Below are positions 56,487 to 64,000 of a stretch of 64,000 nt of DNA, one piece after another. This DNA comes from Chloroflexi bacterium TSY (GTDB taxonomy: Bacteria > Chloroflexota > Anaerolineae > Caldilineales > Caldilineaceae), in assembly GCA_019217005.1 (NCBI GenBank), contig JAHBNG010000067.1, positions 12,386 through 76,385 of the forward strand, read 5' to 3'. The notes beneath the pieces were generated by a model that saw nothing but the letters and a program-made list of their open reading frames with translations, was not told the DNA's origin and made no database searches. Position 1 is the first letter of the stretch, and each line of letters begins with the position of its first letter. The translations under genes were made by a program, and so were the position numbers.

Positions 56487-57794
56487 TTAGGCAACTTGAT
56501 GCAAATAAATTTCTCGTATGTAACTCTGTAGCTTTTGACGAAAGTTGTGGTTACCAAATCGCTCGGCCTGTGCACGACACGATTCTAAAGAGTAAAATGA
56601 TGCGTCAAATTTCGTCAACGTTTCATACAGACTATCTGCCGTCTGGGTGTCAAAAAACTCGCCCGTTACACCTGGGACAATTGTATCAAGAGCGCCACCA
56701 CCTCGATAAGCAATGACGGGACGCCCCACACTCAAAGCCTCAACCGGCGCAATCCCAAAATCTTCCAATCCAGGAAAGATGAACGCTTTGCACCCCCGCA
56801 GAAGTTCCAAGATTTGCTCTCGACTCTGGCGACCGACAAATAAGACGTTGGATGATGCTCGTTCATGTAGAACACCCCGATCACGGCCTTCGCCAACGAT
56901 TACGAGGCGTTCATTGGGCAGATGTCGAAATGCCTCAACCGCTAGATCAATGCGCTTATACGGAATCAAACGGCTCACAATTAAATAATAACTGCCCCAC
57001 GACAGTTTCTGACCTGATACTGTGATCATTCGGTCATTGCATATCCCTTGGTTGCCTCTCGTTACATCATGGACATCTGGTGTGAATATGTGCGTATCTA
57101 CCGGAGGATGAATGATGATGCTTTCTCGACCATAAATTTGCTGAATTCTGCGCTGAATTTCACTGCTGATGGCAATGAAAAAATCTACGCGCTGTGCGGC
57201 AGCCCAATCCCAACGTCGTAATAGAGCGAGCATCGGTTGCAGAATCGTATTGGTCAATCCGCCGATCTGTTCACGTTCACGATATTGTTCATAAAGCCAG
57301 AGGAAACGTGTTGGAGTCAAACAGTAGCAAACGTGGATTGCCCGACGAATACACTGATGATGGACCCCATTTTGTACAAATCCATTGTGAGCGTGCCCAT
57401 TTTTTGCAGCACCATTTTTGTTTCCATTTCGCCCACTATTTTGAACCCGTACCCCATGACAAAACCCGCTTTTATTGCTCAGAACCAAGTCATATTGGCT
57501 CAGATCCGTTCGGCTAAAAGCGAGAGGATAGAGCGGCATATATGGTTGGTGATTTGTGGCAATGGCTGGCAAGTGTTGCATGAAGCTTGTTTCGATTGGC
57601 CAACTACGATAGGTCGACGGCATGTGATCCGGCGCATACATACTCGTATAGATCGGCGCGCCTGGAAAAAGCTTGACCATCTCTTCCAAAACATTCTCTG
57701 CACCACCACTCTGATTGAGCCAGTCGTGAACCAGTGCAATATTTAAGTCTCGGTGCGCCAAATCGACGCCTGCTTCTCGTTGCCGTATCAACAT
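56487..57794 (-). CDS. Glycosyltransferase family 4 protein
   Basis: 435 residues from ATG 57794 (MLIRQREAG), with AAGG about 8 bases upstream; the frame is open to 57875. The GT-B fold has the N-domain start ALVHDWLNQSGGAENVLEEM. The C-domain has YLIVSRLIPYKRIDLAVEAF, VIVGEGRDRG and the donor-binding EDFGIAPVEALSVGRPVIA. It transfers a sugar from a nucleotide donor in polymer assembly, and the sugar is unknown. An unusual Asn/Gly-rich segment (57365-57455, e.g. NSGRNGNKNGAAKNGHAHNG) interrupts the N-domain and looks like a low-complexity insertion. Confidence 0.88.
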   Translation of the reverse strand: MLIRQREAGVDLAHRDLNIALVHDWLNQSGGAENVLEEMVKLFPGAPIYTSMYAPDHMPSTYRSWPIETSFMQHLPAIATNHQPYMPLYPLAFSRTDLSQYDLVLSNKSGFCHGVRVQNSGRNGNKNGAAKNGHAHNGFVQNGVHHQCIRRAIHVCYCLTPTRFLWLYEQYREREQIGGLTNTILQPMLALLRRWDWAAAQRVDFFIAISSEIQRRIQQIYGRESIIIHPPVDTHIFTPDVHDVTRGNQGICNDRMITVSGQKLSWGSYYLIVSRLIPYKRIDLAVEAFRHLPNERLVIVGEGRDRGVLHERASSNVLFVGRQSREQILELLRGCKAFIFPGLEDFGIAPVEALSVGRPVIAYRGGGALDTIVPGVTGEFFDTQTADSLYETLTKFDASFYSLESCRAQAERFGNHNFRQKLQSYIREIYLHQVA

Positions 57795-57975
57795 ATTAGA
57801 CCTTGATAACCGTTTGGGTGACTCATTCGGTTCGCTTCTCAACACTGTCATTCGAATGATGATTGACGAGGTCAACTTCAGAGTAGCAGCCTATGAGGGC
57901 ACAATTGTACCGTAGGTCAGTCTAGTTCCAAAATAGGCAGTGTGTCCCAAAGTGTGTAGAAATTCGGATAAGAGC

Positions 57976-58188
57976 CTATCCGAAACCCATCTGTTCGCGC
58001 TGCTGGCTATCGTTGCCGGTTTTGGATGCCAACTGGCCAGCCTGCTGCCCGGCGAGGCTTTCCTCGATTGCCTTGGCCGCCGCCTGTTTTGCCGCCTCCC
58101 TCCCACCAAGGCTGGGCAGTTCATCCGGCAACCAGTCAGGCCATTCATAATCTTCAACTCGATAAGGTCGCTCTTTTGTTTTTGCCAT
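57976..58188 (-). CDS. Small acidic/Gln-rich protein
   Basis: 70 residues. GGAGG lies 8 bases before the ATG, which supports translation. It starts MAKTKERPYRVEDYEWPDWL and then becomes an Ala/Gln/Glu-rich helix (EAAKQAAAKAIEESLAGQQ). No family is recognised. The stop codon TAG lies in CGGATAGG, part of a family-1 repeat remnant, so the last residues (MGFG) may be repeat-derived. Confidence 0.6.
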   Translation of the reverse strand: MAKTKERPYRVEDYEWPDWLPDELPSLGGREAAKQAAAKAIEESLAGQQAGQLASKTGNDSQQREQMGFG

Positions 58189-58240
58189 ATGTACTAACCT
58201 CCATCATAGGTTGTTCTTGATTCTTATGATGATGTAGCGA

Positions 58241-59056
58241 TTAGACCAATCGCAGTGCCAATTTTTTCACCAACTCAACTGTTTTCACAATATCAGCTTC
58301 ATCGAGTGTTTGAGCAAGCTGACCTTTGGCGTGCGCGGGTGCCAAATATTGAGTCAATAGGCTTAGTTCGATGCTCGGTCGCTCTGCTAACCAATAAAGG
58401 ATCGGTCTTGTGCAACACTCGAAATGTCCGGGCATGAGTAGATGGCGCACGATGAGACGCTTGCCTTCCCCAGCCAATCGGTTAAGACAATGCGTTACAA
58501 TCGACCAATAATTTGGCATACCGCCAATCAACTTTCCGCAATTGGTTGCCTCTGTTGCCCAAGCTGTTTCCGGGCCAAATTTAAGGTCGGGTAGATAGAT
58601 ATCAATCACTCCATCCAGCAAGTCGAGAGCCTGATCGGTTAAGTAAAAATTGCTATTGAAAACGGTTGGCACTCGTTTGCGGTCTCCCAACGCGCGGATT
58701 GTGTCGAGAATAAAGGGAATATGAGGCGCTGGATCACCGCCGATAAAACAGATCGAGCGCGCACCCTCTCGTTGTCGTTCAACCATACGAGCAGCCAGTT
58801 GCTGGGGCGTGACGGTGATACCGTAGGTTGGTCGAAAAGCAAATTTGGCGGCTGTACAAAATGAGCACGTTGCTGTGCATCCGCTGAAGAAAATCGCATG
58901 GGCAGGCCGCAGTGGCTCTTCTTCGCCCATGTGAAGCATTTCGCTGGCAATGTAGCTACTCTGCCCCACGTGGCAAACACCTGTCGCCGTTGCGCGTGCT
59001 TTGCCACAGCGATGTGGACATAAGTGGCAGTCGAGAAGATGGTCATTGGCATGCAT
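58241..59056 (-). CDS. Radical SAM protein (PflA-like activase family)
   Basis: 271 residues. The radical SAM cluster is GCTATCSFC (C-x3-C-x2-C). It is preceded by a PflA-related N-terminal Cys motif, [20 protein letters not shown] corresponds to the SAM-binding GGE-like motif and YLPDLKF to the beta-strand with substrate contacts. Such proteins activate glycyl-radical enzymes or modify peptides; no partner gene is nearby. Its ATG overlaps the stop of the APH-like gene (TAATG), indicating coupling. Confidence 0.88.
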   Translation of the reverse strand: MHANDHLLDCHLCPHRCGKARATATGVCHVGQSSYIASEMLHMGEEEPLRPAHAIFFSGCTATCSFCTAAKFAFRPTYGITVTPQQLAARMVERQREGARSICFIGGDPAPHIPFILDTIRALGDRKRVPTVFNSNFYLTDQALDLLDGVIDIYLPDLKFGPETAWATEATNCGKLIGGMPNYWSIVTHCLNRLAGEGKRLIVRHLLMPGHFECCTRPILYWLAERPSIELSLLTQYLAPAHAKGQLAQTLDEADIVKTVELVKKLALRLV

Positions 59057-60003
59057 TAGAAAAACTCATCCAATAACTGAAAAAAATGTAACTTACTTTC
59101 ATCTGGGGTAGGCAGTCCATAGGCGTCAAAAAAAGGCTGTACCCACTCAGATCCACAATTACGAATGATACTACGGCGGGCCAATGCCAAATCGAAATAC
59201 CGATCAGCGACTCCTGCTCGCCCCAAATCAATGAATCCAGTCACTTTTTTTGGGCTCGATGTGAAGTCGAGCATGATATTGGGAAGACAATAATCACCAT
59301 GCGTAAAGACCAATTCATCTTGCTTTGGGACAGTCGAAAGGAGTTCGTCGAATAGGTCATTGACGGTACGACCGATTCTCTCGGCGTCAAAGTCATCTGG
59401 AGTGACCATATCATATTCCACATGTTGTTTTGCTTTGTTAAGCTTGTGCGTTGTTGTCTCGTCAAATGGACAAGCGCCGATTGGAATACTATGCAACTGG
59501 AGCAGACCTTGAGCCAGCAATGGAATAAGAATTGGAATATTTTCCTGATCATTTGCCAGATCAGCGGCATTTTTCCCTTCAATCGCCGCGAGCAGAAGAT
59601 AGGTGCCTTCTGGACCATCATAAAAATCCAGCACCTTTGGTACAAGCAATCGATCGGTCAACCAATGTAATATCTCGACTTCGGTTTTTAGCTCTGCACG
59701 CAGTAACTGCTTCCATAAACTGGTTCGCTCATCAAGCGAGATTCTGCCAGCCCCCAATTTTGTCCCTAATTCCGGTCGAAGTGTAGAAAGAACGAGGTTT
59801 TCATCACAAATGTGGTATAGATTCAACTCATCTTCGAGTGGAGCAATATATTTGAGATAACAGCTCTCACCTGTCTCAAGCGTAAATCGGAAAACGGAAG
59901 CACCCGATTCGCCGGTGGTGACTGTCTCTTGTGTATGGAGTACATTTTCTGTAAGGATGCCACTTTGTAATGAAATCGGCAAAGGTTTTAGGATGTTCTC
60001 CAT
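59056..60003 (-). CDS. Aminoglycoside 3'-phosphotransferase-like kinase
   Basis: 315 residues. The catalytic loop is [14 protein letters not shown] and the metal site [20 protein letters not shown], followed by a RSI helix: these are the APH(3') signatures. Typical APH(3') enzymes are about 264 residues, so this one has extra segments in the N-lobe (about 20-120). It could confer aminoglycoside resistance, or phosphorylate a natural sugar or nucleoside. Its stop overlaps the start of the radical SAM gene, an unusual pairing for a resistance gene. Confidence 0.8.
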   Translation of the reverse strand: MENILKPLPISLQSGILTENVLHTQETVTTGESGASVFRFTLETGESCYLKYIAPLEDELNLYHICDENLVLSTLRPELGTKLGAGRISLDERTSLWKQLLRAELKTEVEILHWLTDRLLVPKVLDFYDGPEGTYLLLAAIEGKNAADLANDQENIPILIPLLAQGLLQLHSIPIGACPFDETTTHKLNKAKQHVEYDMVTPDDFDAERIGRTVNDLFDELLSTVPKQDELVFTHGDYCLPNIMLDFTSSPKKVTGFIDLGRAGVADRYFDLALARRSIIRNCGSEWVQPFFDAYGLPTPDESKLHFFQLLDEFF

Positions 60004-60060
60004 AATTCACCCCTTAGCACACATATCGACAACTTTTTGTCGATATTCCGATGACAGCGC

Positions 60061-60233
60061 ACTAAGTGCTTATCCGAAAAGTTCTGTGGCGATCTATTCT
60101 TGCTCGAGAAGCTAGTCGGACTCACAACCACTTTTCGGATAGGTTCTAAGTGCTTATCCGAAAAGTTCTGTGATGATGCATTCTCACCCGAGTATTCGTC
60201 TGAACTCACGACCACTTTTCGGATAGGTTCTAA
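60061..60233. repeat. Two family-1 repeats in tandem
   Basis: The first unit runs from ACTAAGTGCTTATCCGAAAA to about 60151 and the second from about 60148 to 60233, sharing a TTCTAAGTGCTTATCC junction. Both have TATCCGAAAAGT ends in inverted orientation. The distal end TTCTAATCC contains, on the minus strand, the TAG stop of the cysteine-array gene. Confidence 0.85.
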
Positions 60234-62506
60234 TCCCAACGCCAAATAATATCAAGAATAGGGATTTTACGAGCGATCATCACATCGGGCCCCTCCTCGG
60301 TCAATCTGGTGAGCACAAATGCACCGGAATTAAAGGGGCCCTTGCCTAGATAGATGCGATAGTGTGAATTCTGCGCGCGCGTCCATTCGTAACTATGAGC
60401 CAATGGATAGACATCACGATGGGCTGCAATCGGTTCATCTGGCATATACACGCGGACACCCTCTTTTGGGATCGTGGCACAAGTATCGCATAGACCTGTT
60501 TTACTGCGGACGCACTCCGTGCAGAAACGACAACGGCAAAGAGCACAAGCAGACATATGTGCCCCACAGTAGTAACGTTCACAGATGGCACATGGTTCAT
60601 GACACGTCGGACAGACAGATTCGCCACCGACGCCGCAATGGGCGATATGATCAGCACAAAGTTTATGCCCACATGTTGCATCACGATGTGTATGGTCGTT
60701 ACAGCAACGTTGCCGACAGAGGGTACAGACGTCACTACATTGAGCACAGCACTCATCTCGACAAATATTACAGACGATGATCTCACTCACAGGTGCTTCG
60801 CACGAGGGACATGCCAGCAAACATTCCTTGCAATAGGGCTGAGCATCAACCGGGCTGATATGATAATAACCAGGGCCAACTTGCTTTGTACAGCTGGTAC
60901 AAATCGCAAGGCAATTACGGCAGAAGCGTTGACCACTTGTCTCGCAGGTATCTGTCTGAGCACTATATTGCTGGCACCCAGGACAACGGACAGCACACTC
61001 AGCACAGATAAGATGAATCGAATCATCTTTGTTGGTATGTATTCTATCACCATTGATATTTACACCTGTTGTGTTTGAGATGGAGGGACTCGTTTTCGGC
61101 TTGACGCAATCTACGCGAAGATGTGTGTGACACTGACGAGTACCACAATAGATACACGTTGCCTGGCAGGCGTGACAGACTGGGTCAAAGCAGACGGGGC
61201 AGTCGCTGATATGAGTCAAACAGGCTTTCTCTCCGCATGCCCAGCATGATTCACTACAAGTTGCACAGTTCGATTGATCGCAAAAAGGACAGGCATCTAC
61301 ACCACACGATTGGCAAAGGAGTTCCAAACAGTTAGAACATTGGCAAAGACAGTCATTACATGTGATGTGACCATGACGGTCAACGACGACGTCAGAGATT
61401 TCTTGATGACAAGAGTGACACTGTGGTCGGCGTAATGTGCCGGTATAGCGGTTTTGACGTACATGCACGGAGGTTTCTTGTGTGCCGTCGTTCAATACCA
61501 AATCTGCCACGGCGACAGGGACTTGAAAAATGGCATAACTAAAGAGATCCAGTTGAACACGTAGACGGTGATTCTCCACCTCTTCAACCAATTTCCGCTC
61601 TAGATCATTCTCCAACGCAACTCGCTTATCTCCTGATGGATCATGCGCATCGTAAACTTCCTCGATTTGTTGGCTGTAGTAGCTATGAAGACGGTTTAGC
61701 ATTTTGTAAAGACGTGGCTGGAGCTCCGCTTCGATATCTACACATTGAACATCCGCGTGGTAGATAGCGTATTTGCGTGCCGTTTCAGCAAGACGGACCA
61801 AATGGGTCATTGGGGGTAGTTTCGGCAGTAGCGGTTGACCTTCTTCACTCATTTCAATCGGGACAGGTTGTGCATCCGCTACAAGTTGAGACAAATTAAT
61901 GGAATCATTGGATATTTTGCGCCTTTCAGATCGACCGGGCACATCTGTTGCTGTTAGGGACGAATTTGTCAACGGACCATCATCTATCATTGGATTATCA
62001 TCTGAAATCGATAAACGCGTTCCGCTTTCATCCAGAACGACAGTATAGAGTTCCTCACGCTTGTCATCAGCGCGGTAAGTAATGCGCCAGTTAAAGAGAT
62101 AGAGATTCTGCTGCTCTTGCATGTTGAGCTTGATAATGCTGGCATTGACTGGTCTGATGGCCTGCATTAGCTCTTCGCCACCGCCAAAAAGGATCGGTAG
62201 TTGCTGGAGAGTCAGAGCGCCACACCGCTCAAGGTAGGTCAACATACTATCGAAGACTCGACTGCCGGTTGCGACTAATTCTGTCTCGGTCGAAACATCA
62301 CGCTGATCAAAGACGAGTATCAGCATAGGTTTTCCGAAATGTTTTGTCAAAGTCTGTGGCAAATCGACCTGTAAACCTGCGCGCGACGAAAGAGGATGCT
62401 CTCTGCAGTCGGCACCAAAAAACAGGAAAAAATCTTTGGTAAATTGAAGCAGAGGTAGATGTTCAGTTTTATCTAGCGAATGGTTATTGTGCAACATATT
62501 TTCCAT
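60230..62506 (-). CDS. Cysteine-array zinc-finger protein (treble-clef/RING-like repeats)
   Basis: 758 residues. Residues 363-676 hold about 61 cysteines in 314 positions, in repeated C-x2-C and C-x2-H units (QCHSC, CNDCLCQCSNC, ACPFC, CWACGEKAC, DCPVC, CIYCGTRQC and more). This implies an extended chain of zinc-binding treble-clef or RING/LIM-like modules. The N-terminal part (about 20-360) is a globular and helical region with FGADCREHPL, a segment LPQTLTKHFGKPMLILVFD and coiled-coil-like stretches (about 255-330). The last 80 residues form a beta-rich tail. No catalytic motif is recognised. The N-terminus recalls YqhG-like partners of SNF2 helicases, only as a hint. Its TAG stop falls in a family-1 repeat. 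Confidence 0.8.
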   Translation of the reverse strand: MENMLHNNHSLDKTEHLPLLQFTKDFFLFFGADCREHPLSSRAGLQVDLPQTLTKHFGKPMLILVFDQRDVSTETELVATGSRVFDSMLTYLERCGALTLQQLPILFGGGEELMQAIRPVNASIIKLNMQEQQNLYLFNWRITYRADDKREELYTVVLDESGTRLSISDDNPMIDDGPLTNSSLTATDVPGRSERRKISNDSINLSQLVADAQPVPIEMSEEGQPLLPKLPPMTHLVRLAETARKYAIYHADVQCVDIEAELQPRLYKMLNRLHSYYSQQIEEVYDAHDPSGDKRVALENDLERKLVEEVENHRLRVQLDLFSYAIFQVPVAVADLVLNDGTQETSVHVRQNRYTGTLRRPQCHSCHQEISDVVVDRHGHITCNDCLCQCSNCLELLCQSCGVDACPFCDQSNCATCSESCWACGEKACLTHISDCPVCFDPVCHACQATCIYCGTRQCHTHLRVDCVKPKTSPSISNTTGVNINGDRIHTNKDDSIHLICAECAVRCPGCQQYSAQTDTCETSGQRFCRNCLAICTSCTKQVGPGYYHISPVDAQPYCKECLLACPSCEAPVSEIIVCNICRDECCAQCSDVCTLCRQRCCNDHTHRDATCGHKLCADHIAHCGVGGESVCPTCHEPCAICERYYCGAHMSACALCRCRFCTECVRSKTGLCDTCATIPKEGVRVYMPDEPIAAHRDVYPLAHSYEWTRAQNSHYRIYLGKGPFNSGAFVLTRLTEEGPDVMIARKIPILDIIWRWD

Positions 62507-63021
62507 TTTACCCTAACCCATGAAGTTTACATATTATGCAAAGTTATGGTACAATCTTTAGATATTTCTGAGCAATTGAGATTGTGTCTGGGTTGCTTTT
62601 TGCTAAAATCTTGGGCACTCAACGATCGACACAAAGTTGTCGAACATTAATTGTTGAGTGTCGCCGAAGGCCCCGTTTGTGTCTGTGAATGAGGCGCCAA
62701 CCATCTGCACAATTGCGAGTGCAAATATAAAGATCCATTAGAACCGTTAATCCTTGCCAGTTCTGCTTAGAGAGATGGTCATTTGTTGTGGCCAACACTC
62801 TGAAGGTACACTCTTCCTGCAGAGTATAGTTGTAACGATAGTGTCGCATAGGAAACAAAATTAAATTAAGTTGAACATAGATTCCTTTGGCCTCGTTGGC
62901 CCTATACCCTCGTAGCCAAAGAGGGCAAACCTTTGTTTCACCCAAGAATGACATGGTCAATTTAATTTAATGCTCATTCCTGAACAGCATCCCCACAAAT
63001 TATGGCTTTGGGAGAAAGAGT
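62507..63021. other. Intergenic region with a possible transposase fragment and a palindrome
   Basis: On the minus strand about 62640-62830 encodes FRVLATTNDHLSKQNWQGL and later RTRNC-like residues, reminiscent of the C-terminal part of ISAs1-type transposases; the match is weak and in one frame only. An inverted pair ATTAAATTAAGTTGAACAT (about 62848-62866) and ATGGTCAATTTAATTTAAT (62953-62971) bounds a partly palindromic 120-bp segment. Nothing else is seen. Confidence 0.35.
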
Positions 63022-63930
63022 ATGAGAAAATGGATTTCTCAGTTTTTGGATTTTATGAGCTCTGAAAAAGATAGTTCAGAGAACACATATGCGGCCTATC
63101 GTAATGATCTATTTCAATTTCTTAATTTCTTGGAGAATCATACGGGAGCGACAGTTCAAGACTGGCGTGAAGTATCGTCAGATCTTGTTGCAAACTATTT
63201 GAGCGATTTAAAGAAGCAAGGGTATGCCTCATCTACAATTGCACGAAAAATAGCAGTAGTCAAGAGCTTTTTTCAATACCTGCAGAATATCGGGCTCATA
63301 GTTGACAACCCGACGTCCGGAGTGGATTCACCGAAAGTAAAAAAGAATCCGCCGCGCTCGATTAGCCCAGAGGAAATTGAACGCCTCTTGGCAGAGCCGG
63401 GGAAGAGTAATTCACCAAAAGCGAGGCGGGATAAAGCCCTGATGGATGTTTTATATGCAACAGGTATGCGAGTAACAGAATTAGTCAATCTCACCGTTGA
63501 TGATGTCGATCTTGATGCGAAAACCATCACCTGTGGTATTGATAATAGGCGCATTCGTACAATTCCGATCGGTAAAAGTACAAAAAAAGCATTGCAAGCA
63601 TATCTTGAAGATGGACGAGAACAGATTCTGATTGACAAAAAACAAAAAGCGCTTTTTCTAAATCATCGCGGGCAGCCTCTTACACGTCAAGGTTTGTGGT
63701 TAATCATTAGACGATATGTGAAACAAGTAGGGATCCAAGGGACGGTGACTCCCCATACTTTGCGCCACAGTTTTGCCGCTCATATGCTAAAATCTGGTGC
63801 AGATTTACGCCAAATCCAAGAAAGATTGGGGCATGCGAACCTCAGCACAACTCAAGTCTATCGTCAATTATCCCCAGAAGAGCAATCGGGAATTACAATT
63901 GACGGACGATCTGTAAAGACCGAAGAGTAA
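63022..63930 (+). CDS. Tyrosine recombinase (XerC/XerD type)
   Basis: 302 residues. The N-terminal core-binding domain (about 1-95) begins WISQFLDFMSSEKDSSENT. The catalytic domain has Arg in ATGMRVTELVNL, then the HTLRHSFAAHML box (His-x2-Arg), LGHANL and the nucleophile Tyr in TQVYRQL. Length and layout match XerC/XerD, which resolve chromosome dimers, but an integron- or phage-type integrase cannot be excluded. The TAA stop directly abuts a family-1 repeat. Confidence 0.92.
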   Translation: MRKWISQFLDFMSSEKDSSENTYAAYRNDLFQFLNFLENHTGATVQDWREVSSDLVANYLSDLKKQGYASSTIARKIAVVKSFFQYLQNIGLIVDNPTSGVDSPKVKKNPPRSISPEEIERLLAEPGKSNSPKARRDKALMDVLYATGMRVTELVNLTVDDVDLDAKTITCGIDNRRIRTIPIGKSTKKALQAYLEDGREQILIDKKQKALFLNHRGQPLTRQGLWLIIRRYVKQVGIQGTVTPHTLRHSFAAHMLKSGADLRQIQERLGHANLSTTQVYRQLSPEEQSGITIDGRSVKTEE

Positions 63931-64000
63931 GAACCTATCCGAAAAGTGGTTGTGAGTCCACTAGCTTCTCGAGTGAGAATGCATCGCCACAGAACTTTTC
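63929..64000. repeat. Family-1 palindromic repeat, cut by the window end
   Basis: It begins AAGAACCTATCCGAAAAGTG, has the central CTCGAG and ends within AGAACTTTTC at the window edge. The unit starts at the stop codon of the recombinase gene. Confidence 0.8.

Noticed and set aside
1..64000. tRNA, rRNA and CRISPR arrays
   Set aside because: I looked for cloverleaf-like stems, rRNA-like conserved stretches and regularly spaced direct repeats and found none. The short palindromes are dispersed, not regularly spaced arrays.

Overview
The window looks like a chromosomal segment of a Chloroflexota bacterium (Anaerolineae/Caldilinea-like). This is inferred from gene content: lipoprotein solute-binding proteins with an LVAC or VTACAAPA lipobox, a secreted lamin-tail protein ending in FLPLV, CHAT/TPR and subtilisin genes, DUF2079 and DUF4058 proteins, and many diverged palindromic repeats. 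No rRNA or tRNA gene or CRISPR array was recognised. The only ends seen are the two window edges: the first gene and the last repeat are cut.

Layout. 1-3.4 kb: oligopeptide ABC genes, a frameshifted alpha/beta hydrolase and a HAD phosphatase (all minus). 3.46-4.94 kb: a 1.48 kb insertion sequence (IS) with a broken DDE transposase; a second copy lies at 30.4-31.9 kb. 5.06-16.9 kb: a plus-strand accessory module of sigma-like factor, zinc-finger anti-sigma-like protein, TPR-CHAT protease-like protein, lipoprotein subtilisin, small lipoprotein and cytoplasmic subtilisin. An IS110-family element lies between the CHAT gene and the first subtilisin. 16.9-20.7 kb: a minus operon of DUF4058, OppD-type ATPase, methyltransferase and clan-A glycosidase (frameshifted). 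21.2-25.2 kb: a truncated solute-binding gene fused to the tail of a 2-hydroxyacid dehydrogenase gene, then an M20 peptidase, a DinB protein and an AraD1/GguC-type protein. 25.2-28.7 kb: two diverged IS110-family copies head to head, forming a 3.5 kb imperfect palindrome. 28.7-38.9 kb: methyltransferase, TVP38/VTT membrane protein, the second 1.49 kb IS, an IS200/IS605-like 3' end, the lamin-tail protein, and a minus cluster for acyl-CoA metabolism (APH-like kinase, acyl-CoA dehydrogenase, AEC transporter, SDR, enoyl-CoA hydratase). 39-51 kb: BTAD regulator, inositol-phosphatase family protein, cyclic-di-AMP receptor-like protein, thymidylate kinase, R3H/AAA ATPase, acetyltransferases, potassium channel and RfbB. 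49.9-57.8 kb: an exopolysaccharide-type cluster (CpsD-like kinase, an unknown coupled protein, DUF2079 membrane protein, two Wzz-type proteins, GT4 glycosyltransferase). 58-64 kb: small protein, radical SAM protein, APH(3')-like kinase, a 758-residue protein with about 60 cysteines, and a tyrosine recombinase.

The two strongest candidates for something new are the sigma/zinc-finger/TPR-CHAT/subtilisin module, which reads as a regulated protease cascade, and the cysteine-array protein at 60.2-62.5 kb. Two more signals concern mobile DNA. The two facing IS110 leaders share a stem with compensatory base changes, as expected of a bridge-type RNA. Several families of short palindromic elements sit exactly at gene 3' ends and supply stop codons, or in tmk the last dozen codons.

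A caution: at least six reading-frame breaks fall in or beside homopolymer runs (C4, T7, G4, G5, C5, A6). Some of the 'pseudogenes' may be sequencing errors; this cannot be settled from the sequence alone.
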